A DNA stretch of 64,000 nucleotides from Actinocatenispora comari (GTDB taxonomy: Bacteria > Actinomycetota > Actinomycetes > Mycobacteriales > Micromonosporaceae), in assembly GCF_017312725.1 (NCBI RefSeq), contig NZ_BOPO01000111.1:1-64000 (forward strand). Reading direction: 5' to 3'. Of this stretch, positions 52,731-59,841 are shown piece after piece. The number at the start of each line of letters is the position of its first letter. Positions within the stretch are counted from its first letter, which is position 1. The notes below the pieces were generated by a model. The model searched no databases, was not told the origin of the DNA, and saw only the letters and a list, made by a program, of their open reading frames with translations. The translations under genes were made by a program, and so were the position numbers.

Positions 52731-53893
52731 TGGAGTTCGGCCTGACCGACGAGCAACGCGCGATCCGGGACACGGTGCGCGACTTCGTCCGCAAGGAGTT
52801 GACCCCACGCGAGCCCGCGGTACTGGCCCGCGACCGCCGGGGCGAGCCCGGGCTGACGCGCGACGAGCTGACCGCCTTGCAGGCCAAGGCGCGCGGCTTC
52901 GGCTTCTGGGGCCTGTCCACCCCGGAGGAGTACGGCGGGATGGACCTGGACGCGGTCACCCAGGCGCTGATCCACACCGAGCTGGGCCGCACGTACGTGC
53001 CGTTCACCTTCGGCGGCGAGGCCGACAACATCCTGTACGAGGCGAACGACGCGCAGCGCGCCGAATACCTGCTGCCCACCATCGAGGGCGACCGGATCTC
53101 CTGCTTCGCGATCACCGAACCGGGCGCCGGCTCGGACGCGGCGAACATCCGGCTCGCCGCCCGGCGCGACGGCGACGACTGGCTGCTGTCCGGCGAGAAG
53201 ACGTTCATCACGGGCGGCAACGACGCCGACTTCGCCATCGTCATCGCGCTCACCGACCCGGCGGCCGGCGCCCGCGGCGGCTCGACCGCGTTCCTGGTGG
53301 ACCGGTCGATGGGCTGGAGGTCGTCGCCGATCGTCACGATGGGGCCGGCCGAACCGGCGTCGCTGTTCTTCGACCAGGTCCGGGTGCCGTCCTCGCACGT
53401 CCTCGGCGAGGTGGGGCAGGGCTGGCAGCTCGCGATGCGCTGGATCGGCCGCGGCCGGTACCTGATCCCGGCGCGGGCGGTCGGGATCGCCGAGCGGGCG
53501 CTGTCGATGGCCGTCGAGTACGCGAACACCCGGGAGACGTTCGGCGCACCGATCGCCGCCAACCAGGCGATCCAGTGGATGATCGCGGACAGCGAGCTGG
53601 AGCTGGAAGCCGCCCGGCTGCTGGTGCTGCGGGCGGCCTGGCTGGTCGACAGCGGCGCCGACGCCCGGCACGCGGCCTCGATGGCGAAGCTGTCCGGCGC
53701 CACCATGGTCAACCGGGTGATCGACCGGGTGTTGCAGGTGCACGGCGGCATGGGCTACACCCGCGAGCTGCCGATCGAGCGCTGGTACCGGGAGGTGCGG
53801 CTGTTTCGCATCTTCGAGGGCACCGACGAGATGCAGCGGCTGATCCTCGCCCGCGACCTGCTGCGCGGTTACACGAAGGTGGGGCTGGGATGA
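52730..53893 (+). CDS. Acyl-CoA dehydrogenase
   Basis: A 387-residue flavoprotein that introduces a 2,3 double bond into acyl-CoA. CFAITEPGAGSDAANIR and WLLSGEKTFITGGNDADF bind FAD and substrate; GGMGYTRELPIERWYREVRL and FRIFEGTDEMQ hold the C-terminal domain, where the Glu of FEGTDE is the likely catalytic base. The DYVPF-type segment and a long ENxxR-free start suggest a medium or branched substrate, but this is weak. It is coupled to both neighbours by overlaps. Confidence 0.9.
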   Translation: MEFGLTDEQRAIRDTVRDFVRKELTPREPAVLARDRRGEPGLTRDELTALQAKARGFGFWGLSTPEEYGGMDLDAVTQALIHTELGRTYVPFTFGGEADNILYEANDAQRAEYLLPTIEGDRISCFAITEPGAGSDAANIRLAARRDGDDWLLSGEKTFITGGNDADFAIVIALTDPAAGARGGSTAFLVDRSMGWRSSPIVTMGPAEPASLFFDQVRVPSSHVLGEVGQGWQLAMRWIGRGRYLIPARAVGIAERALSMAVEYANTRETFGAPIAANQAIQWMIADSELELEAARLLVLRAAWLVDSGADARHAASMAKLSGATMVNRVIDRVLQVHGGMGYTRELPIERWYREVRLFRIFEGTDEMQRLILARDLLRGYTKVGLG

Positions 53894-54348
53894 GGACGTT
53901 CGACAGCGCCGCCGAGCTGCTCGCCGCGGCCGGGACCGACCTCGGTACCAGCGGGTGGCGGCCGGTCAACCAGGGCCGCATCGACGCGTTCGCCGACGCC
54001 ACCGGCGACCGGCAGTGGATCCACGTCGACGCCGAACGGGCCGCGGCCGGGCCCTTCGGTACCACCGTGGCGCACGGCTTCCTGACCCTGTCGTTGCTGC
54101 CGATGCTGCTGCGCGAGGTGGTCGAGGTGCGGGCCGCGCACGCACTCAACTACGGCCTGGACCGGGTCCGCTTCCCGGCGCCGCTGCCGGCCGGCTCCCG
54201 GGTACGGGCGAGCGCCACCCTGCTGTCCGCCGTCGCGGTCGGCCCCGTCGAGGCCGGCGTGCAGACCACGGTGCGGGCCACGGTGCAGGCCGACGGCGCG
54301 GCCAAGCCGTGCTGCGTCGCCGACCTCGTCACCCGCTACCTCTTCTAG
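53890..54348 (+). CDS. MaoC-like enoyl-CoA hydratase
   Basis: A 152-residue hot-dog-fold hydratase. The (R)-hydratase signature is present: IDAFADATGDRQWIHVDAER with Asp/His, then GPFGTTVAHGFLTLSLLPML. RVRFPAPLPAGSRVRASATL is the second conserved block. It hydrates enoyl-CoA, presumably the product of the upstream dehydrogenase. ATG at 53890 overlaps that gene by ATGA. Confidence 0.9.
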   Translation: MRTFDSAAELLAAAGTDLGTSGWRPVNQGRIDAFADATGDRQWIHVDAERAAAGPFGTTVAHGFLTLSLLPMLLREVVEVRAAHALNYGLDRVRFPAPLPAGSRVRASATLLSAVAVGPVEAGVQTTVRATVQADGAAKPCCVADLVTRYLF

Positions 54349-54360
54349 GGCGAGCCGTCC

Positions 54361-54440
54361 GCCCGCCCCGGCGCTCGCCCGGGAGCCGACTGCCCGCCCC
54401 GGCGCTCGCCCGGGAGCCGACCGCCCCGCCGCTCGCGGCG
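54361..54440. repeat. Tandem 31-bp repeat between convergent genes
   Basis: Two copies (54361-54391 and 54392-54422) differ at one base; a decayed third follows. Each contains GGCGCTC and GAGCC arms around a CCCGG core, which can form a hairpin and may serve as terminators for the converging genes. Confidence 0.8.
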
Positions 54441-54468
54441 ACCGGCCCCGGGCCCGCCGCCGGTGGCG

Positions 54469-55185
54469 TCAGGCGGCGGCGGGGCCGCCGTCGACCGGCA
54501 GTACCGCGCCGGTCAGGTACGGGTTGGTCAGCAGCGCCAGGATCGCCTGCGCGACCTCGTCGGCGGTACCGACCCGGCCGATCGTCGCGGCCTTGCCGTA
54601 CTGGGTGAACACCGCCTCGCGCGCCTCGGCCGGGAACCCGGACCACCAGGCGGTGTCCACGACCCCGGGGGAGACCGCGTTGACCCGCACCGGGGCCAGT
54701 TCGGCGGCGAGGCTGGCCACCGCGGCCTCCACCGCGCCGTTGATCATCGCCAGGCCGACCGCGCCGGGCGCCGCGTTGCGGGCGCTGGCCGCGCCGACCA
54801 GGGTGATCGAGCCGCCGGGCCGCAGCGCCGGCAGCGCCGCCTGGATCGCGCCGAGGAAGCCGATCACCTTGGTGTCCAGCCCGCGCCGGACCGAGGCGAG
54901 GTCGAGCCCGGCGACCGGGCCGATGCCGGCGGCGTCGCCGGCCGCGAGCACCAGGTGGTCCAGCCGCTCCGGTACGGCGGCGGTGATCGCGTCGTGGTCG
55001 CCCAGCTCGGCGACGCGCCAGGCGATCCGGTCCCCGGCGGCGCGCAGCCGGGCCTCGTCGCGACCGGTCACGGTGACCTCGGCACCGGCCGCGCGCGCGG
55101 CGCGTGCGGTGGCCAGCCCGATGCCGGAGCTGCCGCCGACGACGAGGACGGCACTGCCTTCGAGCACTTCATTCTGAGACGTCAT
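54469..55185 (-). CDS. Atypical SDR-fold oxidoreductase lacking Tyr/Lys
   Basis: A 238-residue SDR-fold protein. AVLVVGGSSGIGLATARAAR keeps the cofactor site, and VRVNAVSPGVVDTAW is the normal C-terminal block. At the active site the expected Tyr-x3-Lys is replaced (GLAMINGAVEAAVASLA reads Leu and Asn there), although the segment aligns with the usual helix. ATG at 55185 lies inside a GAGAC-N5-GTCTC dyad, so expression is probably repressed by the divergent TetR protein. Catalytic activity is uncertain. Confidence 0.82.
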   Translation of the reverse strand: MTSQNEVLEGSAVLVVGGSSGIGLATARAARAAGAEVTVTGRDEARLRAAGDRIAWRVAELGDHDAITAAVPERLDHLVLAAGDAAGIGPVAGLDLASVRRGLDTKVIGFLGAIQAALPALRPGGSITLVGAASARNAAPGAVGLAMINGAVEAAVASLAAELAPVRVNAVSPGVVDTAWWSGFPAEAREAVFTQYGKAATIGRVGTADEVAQAILALLTNPYLTGAVLPVDGGPAAA

Positions 55186-55217
55186 GTCTCGAAATATATC
55201 CGAGGCAAGCCGTCTCG
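55176..55217. promoter_or_regulatory. Twin operators between the SDR and TetR genes
   Basis: GAGAC-N5-GTCTC (55176-55190, perfect) and GAGGC-N5-GTCTC (55202-55216, one mismatch) have identical architecture with centres 26 bp apart, flanking the only A/T-rich stretch (AAATATAT at 55192). The first covers the SDR start codon; the second lies 13 nt before the TetR ATG. Confidence 0.7.
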
Positions 55218-55229
55218 TAAACTGACCGG

Positions 55230-55769
55230 ATGGACGAGGCGAGCGCGAAGCGGGGCCGGCCGCGGGACGAGCGGGCCCGGCAGGCCATCCTGCGGGCGAC
55301 CCGGGACCTGCTGCTGGCGGACGGGTACGGTGCGCTGACCGTCGAGGGCATCGCCCGGCGCGCCGGTGTCGGCCGGCAGACCGTGTACCGCTGGTGGCCG
55401 ACCAAGGCCGACGTCGCGCTGGAGGCGATGAACGCCCAGGCGGAGCTGGAGATCGCGGCGACCGAGCTGGCCGGCTTCCTGCGCGAGACGTTCACCGTCG
55501 CACCCCGGTACGTGCCGGCGCTGTCCGGGCTGATGGCGTACGCCCAGCTCGACCCGGCGTTCGCGGCGCGGTTCCAGGCCGAGTTCCTGGACCGCCGGCG
55601 CGCGGCACTGATCGCGCTGGTCGGCGCCGAGCTGCCGGCGCTCGACCCGGAGTACGCCGCCGATCTGGTCTTCGGCACCCTCTGGTACCTGGTGCTGACC
55701 CGCCCGGAGCGTCTCGACGCCGAGTGCGCCGACCGGCTGTACGAGACGCTGCACGCGCTGCGATGCTGA
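55230..55769 (+). CDS. TetR-family transcriptional regulator
   Basis: A 179-residue regulator. The helix-turn-helix is YGALTVEGIARRAGVGRQTV followed by YRWWPTKADVALEAM, then a short TetR_C domain of the type with FLRETFTVAPRYVPALSGLM. ATG at 55230 (MDEASAKRGRPRDER). It is divergent from the SDR gene, which it most likely represses along with itself through the twin dyads. Confidence 0.9.
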   Translation: MDEASAKRGRPRDERARQAILRATRDLLLADGYGALTVEGIARRAGVGRQTVYRWWPTKADVALEAMNAQAELEIAATELAGFLRETFTVAPRYVPALSGLMAYAQLDPAFAARFQAEFLDRRRAALIALVGAELPALDPEYAADLVFGTLWYLVLTRPERLDAECADRLYETLHALRC

Positions 55770-55811
55770 CGCGCCGGTGCTAGGGCGGGGTGTGATGCAC
55801 ACTGCGTTAGG

Positions 55812-55841
55812 TTGACCGACGGCGAAAGACGTCGTTAGGTT
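55812..55841 (+). promoter_or_regulatory. Promoter in the peptide-importer leader region
   Basis: TTGACC (55812-55817), 18-bp spacer, TAGGTT (55836-55841). The predicted first base falls at about 55848, exactly the GTG of a 27-codon ORF. The rest of 55770-56123 holds RNA hairpins and an A/T-richer stretch at 56014-56064 but no larger gene. Confidence 0.45.
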
Positions 55842-55847
55842 CGCTGC

Positions 55848-55931
55848 GTGGACGGTCACCTGCATCTCGGCTACGAGCTGGCGCTGCTCGCCAATCACGG
55901 GCACGCCGTCGCCGACGTGCACTGTCGCTGA
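55848..55931 (+). CDS. Possible leaderless leader peptide
   Basis: A 27-codon ORF beginning GTG and ending Val-His-Cys-Arg-stop, placed where the upstream promoter would start transcription. It has five His. The first 11 transcribed coding bases (55850-55860) are perfectly complementary to 55976-55986, which alternatively can join the hairpin CGTCCG-TGT-CGGACG at 55982-55996. This arrangement resembles translation-coupled attenuation. It could also be a chance ORF; coding status is not proven. Confidence 0.35.
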   Translation: MDGHLHLGYELALLANHGHAVADVHCR

Positions 55932-56123
55932 CCGATCCCCGGTCGGGCGTTCGAGCCCGCCGACCCCACCCAGCCGGTGACCGTCCGTGTCGGACGACGC
56001 CGTTGCGTCCTGCCCCTTTTCTTGCGCATTTCCGCTGGCTAGTGTTCATTTGCGGTCATACCGCCGACCGGCCGCGGTGCGTTTTCGGCTGCCGGTACCC
56101 CTCCGGCGTCTCAAGGAGCCCTC

Positions 56124-57824
56124 GTGAACCGCACACCCGTCCTGTCGATCGCCGCCGGCGCGCTGCTCGCCGGCACGCTCGCCGCCTGCGGCAACACCGG
56201 TGGTGGGTCGTCCACCACCGCGTTCGATCCGAAGACCTGCCGGGGCGGCACGCTGGAGGTGCTGAACCAGCAGGACATCACCCACCTGGACCCGGCCCGG
56301 ATCTACACCTCCGGCGGCGGCAACATCCCCTCGCTGCTGTTCCGCACGCTGACCACCCGCAACCGGGCGGCCGGGGCGGACGGCGCCAAGGTGGTGCCCG
56401 ACCTCGCCACCGACACCGGTACGCCGAGCGACGGCGCGAAGACCTGGACCTACCACCTGCGGTCCGGGCTGAAGTACGCCGACGGCAGCGCGATCGAAAG
56501 CGGCGACATCAAGTACGGCATCGAGCGCTCGTTCTCGCCGGACCTGCCGGGCGGCGCCGCCTACCTGCGTGACTGGCTGGTCGGCGCGAAGAACTACGCC
56601 GGCCCGTACAAGGATCCCAAGGGGCTGAGCGCGATCGAGACGCCCGACCCGAAGACGATCGTGTTCCACCTCAACAGCCCGCACGGCGACTTCCCGTACC
56701 TGGCGACCGCGACCCAGTTCGCGCCGGTGCCGAAGGCCAAGGACGACGGGGTCAACTACGAGAAGCACCCGGTCTCCAGCGGCCCGTACCGGATCTCCAC
56801 GTACCAGAAGAACAAGAAGCTGGTGCTGACCCGCAACAAGCACTGGTCGCGCAGCATCGATCCGGAGCGGCTGGCCTGCCCGGACACCATCGACATCACC
56901 TCCGGGCTGAACCCGGACGTGATCAACCAGCGGCTCGCGGCGAGTTCCGGCAACGACGCGAACGCGGTCACCACCGACACCGATCTCGGCCCGGCGCAGC
57001 TCTCCCAGCTGCAGAGCAACCCGGACCTGGCCAAGCGCGTCGCGAAGGGCAACTTCCCGTACACGTACTACCTGACGTACGACACGACGAAGGCGCCGTT
57101 CGACAAGCTGAAGGTGCGGGAGGCATTCAGCTACGCGGTGAACCGCAACTCGGTGATCAACGCGATCGGCGGCAGCTCGCTCGGGTACCCGGCCACCACG
57201 TTCCTGCCGGCGCAGAAGTCGATGGGCTACCAGCCGTACGACTACTTCCCGGCCGGCAAGAGCGGCAACCCGGCGAAGGCCAAGCAGCTGCTGGCGCAGG
57301 CCGGCTACCCGCACGGCCTGACGGTCACGCTGGCGCACAACAACACCGCCGACGACCCGAGCGGCCCCGAGGTGGCCACCGCGGTCCAGGACGCGTTGAA
57401 GTCCGCCGGCATCACGGTCAAGCTGCAGACCGTCGACTCCAACTCGTACTACGACACGCTGAACAACCCGAAGACGCAGCCGCAGCTGGCGGTCGCCGGC
57501 TGGGGTGCCGACTGGCCGAGCGGCGGGCCGTTCCTGATCCCGCTGTTCGACGGCCGGCAGATCATCGGCTCCGGCGGCAACTTCAACACTGCGATGGTCG
57601 ACGACCCGGCGGTGAACAAGCAGATCGACAAGATCAACGCGATCACCGACCCGGAGCAGGCCGCGAAGGCGTGGGGGGAACTCGACGCCTCGATGGGCAA
57701 GCAGGCCTGGTACGTGCCGCTCTACCATGGCAAGGACCTGGCGCTGTACGGCAAGAACGTCAAGAACGCCTTCGTCTCCGACTGGACCGGCGTCTACGAC
57801 CTCTCGCAGCTCTCGGTCAAGTGA
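56124..57824 (+). CDS. Peptide/nickel-type ABC importer solute-binding lipoprotein
   Basis: A 566-residue SBP family 5 protein. GTG at 56124 has AAGGAG 5 nt upstream; the signal peptide ends in the lipobox LAACG (Cys ~22). GGTLEVLNQQDITHLDPARI, KYADGSAIESGDIKYGIERS, PVSSGPYRISTYQKNKKLVL and FNTAMVDDPAVNKQIDKINA are family landmarks. Such proteins bind oligopeptides, dipeptides, glutathione or nickel; the ligand cannot be read. It heads a five-gene operon. Confidence 0.9.
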   Translation: MNRTPVLSIAAGALLAGTLAACGNTGGGSSTTAFDPKTCRGGTLEVLNQQDITHLDPARIYTSGGGNIPSLLFRTLTTRNRAAGADGAKVVPDLATDTGTPSDGAKTWTYHLRSGLKYADGSAIESGDIKYGIERSFSPDLPGGAAYLRDWLVGAKNYAGPYKDPKGLSAIETPDPKTIVFHLNSPHGDFPYLATATQFAPVPKAKDDGVNYEKHPVSSGPYRISTYQKNKKLVLTRNKHWSRSIDPERLACPDTIDITSGLNPDVINQRLAASSGNDANAVTTDTDLGPAQLSQLQSNPDLAKRVAKGNFPYTYYLTYDTTKAPFDKLKVREAFSYAVNRNSVINAIGGSSLGYPATTFLPAQKSMGYQPYDYFPAGKSGNPAKAKQLLAQAGYPHGLTVTLAHNNTADDPSGPEVATAVQDALKSAGITVKLQTVDSNSYYDTLNNPKTQPQLAVAGWGADWPSGGPFLIPLFDGRQIIGSGGNFNTAMVDDPAVNKQIDKINAITDPEQAAKAWGELDASMGKQAWYVPLYHGKDLALYGKNVKNAFVSDWTGVYDLSQLSVK

Positions 57825-57834
57825 GTACGGTCCA

Positions 57835-58797
57835 GTGAGTACCGACGCACTGGCCGACCAGGTCGCAGCGCCGGCGCCCGAGGGGGGCGCCGGCGCCCGG
57901 TCGGTGTGGCGCGCGCTGCGCCGCGAGCCGGCCGCGCTGGCCGGCCTGGTCGTGGTCCTGCTGCTGGTCCTGGTGGCGCTCGCGGCGCCGCTGCTGACCG
58001 CGCTGGAGGGCCAGGACTACACCAGCTACCACGACGGGCTGCTCGACTCGGCCCGCGGCGGGGTACCGGCCGGTGACCTGGGCGGCATCTCCGCGCACCA
58101 CTGGCTCGGGGTGGAGCCCAAGACCGGCCGCGACCTGTTCGCCCGGGTCGTGTACGGCGCCCGGGTCTCGCTCGCGGTCGCCCTGTCGGCGACGATCCTG
58201 CAACTGCTGATCGGGCTGACGATCGGGCTCGCCGCCGGACTGGGCGGGCGCATCGCCGACGCGGTGCTGTCCCGGGTGACCGACCTGGTACTGGCGTTCC
58301 CGGCGCTGATCTTCTCGATCGCGCTGCTGGGGATCGTGCCGCAGTCGTTCCCCCGGCCGGTACTGCTGGTGCTGGTGCTGGCGCTGTTCGGGTGGGCCGG
58401 CACGGCGCGCATCGCCCGCGGGCAGGCGCTGACGCTCCGGACCCGCGACTACGTGGCCGCGGCCCGGCTCGCCGGCGGCCGTGGTGCCCGGCTGGCCCGC
58501 CGGGAGATCCTGCCCGGCCTCGCCGCGCCGGTCATCACGTACGCGGCGCTGATGGTGCCGGGCAACATCGTCGCCGAGGCCGGGCTGTCCTTCCTCGGGG
58601 TCGGCATCAACCCGCCGACCCCGTCCTGGGGGCAGATGCTGTCGTCGGCGACCACCTGGTTCGGCGGCGACCCGATGTACGTGGCGATCCCCGGCGTGCT
58701 GCTGTTCGCCACCGTGCTGTCGTTCACGCTGTTCGGCGACGGGCTGCGCAACGCGCTGGACCCGCGCAGCACGTCGCTGTCGAAGAGGGCGGAGTGA
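57835..58797 (+). CDS. Peptide ABC importer permease, DppC-type
   Basis: A 320-residue inner-membrane permease: an N-terminal helix (LAGLVVVLLLVLVALAAPLL), then the BPD domain with ARVVYGARVSLAVALSATIL and the coupling loop RTRDYVAAARLAGGRGARLA. GLSFLGVGINPPTPSWGQML is the DppC/OppC signature near the C-terminus. GTG at 57835 is 10 nt after the binding-protein gene and lacks a strong ribosome site, so coupling is likely. In this operon the C-type gene precedes the B-type, the reverse of the usual order. Confidence 0.88.
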   Translation: MSTDALADQVAAPAPEGGAGARSVWRALRREPAALAGLVVVLLLVLVALAAPLLTALEGQDYTSYHDGLLDSARGGVPAGDLGGISAHHWLGVEPKTGRDLFARVVYGARVSLAVALSATILQLLIGLTIGLAAGLGGRIADAVLSRVTDLVLAFPALIFSIALLGIVPQSFPRPVLLVLVLALFGWAGTARIARGQALTLRTRDYVAAARLAGGRGARLARREILPGLAAPVITYAALMVPGNIVAEAGLSFLGVGINPPTPSWGQMLSSATTWFGGDPMYVAIPGVLLFATVLSFTLFGDGLRNALDPRSTSLSKRAE

Positions 58798-58848
58798 CCG
58801 TGGCCGCATACCGGAGCGCCTCCGCCAGCCCCGAGAGGACGGCGTGAC

Positions 58849-59841
58849 ATGGCCGCATACCTGATCCGGCGCGTGCTCGGTGCGCTGGTGGTGCTGCTGG
58901 TGCTGTCCGCCGCCGTGTACGTCATCTTCTACGCGCTGCCCGGCAACCCGGCGCAGCTGGTCTGCGGCCCGAAGACCTGCCAGGCCGACCAGCTGCACCG
59001 GATCGAGACCGAGCTCGGCCTCGACCAGCCGATCTACCTGCAGTACTGGCACTTCCTCGTCGGCATCTTCGCCGGCCGGACGTTCTCCGGCGGGCCCGAG
59101 GCGATCCACTGCGCGGCGCCGTGCCTGGGCTACTCGTACCAGACCGGCGAGCCGGTGACCTCGCTGCTGCTCGACCGGCTGCCGGTGTCGGCGTCGCTGG
59201 TCGTCGGCGGCTTCGTCATCTGGGTACTGGTCGGAGTCGGGCTCGGCGTGGTCTCCGCGCTGCGCCGTGGCCGGGCCCTGGACCGCGTGGTCACGACCGC
59301 GACGCTCGCCGGCAACTCGGTACCGGTGTTCCTGGTCGGGTTGCTGCTGCTGCTCGTGTTCTGCGTGTACCTGCGCGCCCTGCCCTTCCCCGGCTACCAG
59401 CCGCTGACCGGCAACCCGGCGCTGTGGGCGCAGAACCTGATCCTGCCGTGGGTGTCGCTGTCGGTGGTGTCGGCCGCCGTCTACACCCGGCTCACCCGCA
59501 CCTCGATGCTGGAGACGCTGGCGGAGGACCACATCCGCACCTTCCGGGCGTACGGGCTGAGCGAGTCGCGGGTGATCCGCCGGCACGCCCTGCGCGGCGC
59601 GCTGACCCCGCTGATCACGATCGGCACCATCGACCTGGCCACCTCGCTGACCGGGGCGACGCTGACCGAGAGCCTGTTCGGCCTGCCCGGCCTCGGGCAG
59701 CTGCTGGTCACCTCGGTCCGCAACATCGACCTGCCGGTGGTGGTCGGCGTGACGATCCTGGCCGGCGCGGTCATCGTGGTCGCCAACATGGTCGCCGACA
59801 TCCTGTACTCGGTGGCCGACCGAAGGGTGGCGCTGGCATGA
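58849..59841 (+). CDS. Peptide ABC importer permease, DppB-type
   Basis: A 330-residue permease starting YLIRRVLGALVVLLVLSAAV, the classic OppB/DppB beginning. A coupling loop lies at AEDHIRTFRAYGLSESRVIR, and SLFGLPGLGQLLVTSVRNID is the B-type C-terminal signature. A periplasmic insert of ~50 residues carries Cys pairs (LVCGPKTCQ, IHCAAPCLGY). ATG at 58849 follows GAGAGGA; a 15-codon frame before it begins with the same four codons except the start, a duplication scar. Confidence 0.88.
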   Translation: MAAYLIRRVLGALVVLLVLSAAVYVIFYALPGNPAQLVCGPKTCQADQLHRIETELGLDQPIYLQYWHFLVGIFAGRTFSGGPEAIHCAAPCLGYSYQTGEPVTSLLLDRLPVSASLVVGGFVIWVLVGVGLGVVSALRRGRALDRVVTTATLAGNSVPVFLVGLLLLLVFCVYLRALPFPGYQPLTGNPALWAQNLILPWVSLSVVSAAVYTRLTRTSMLETLAEDHIRTFRAYGLSESRVIRRHALRGALTPLITIGTIDLATSLTGATLTESLFGLPGLGQLLVTSVRNIDLPVVVGVTILAGAVIVVANMVADILYSVADRRVALA

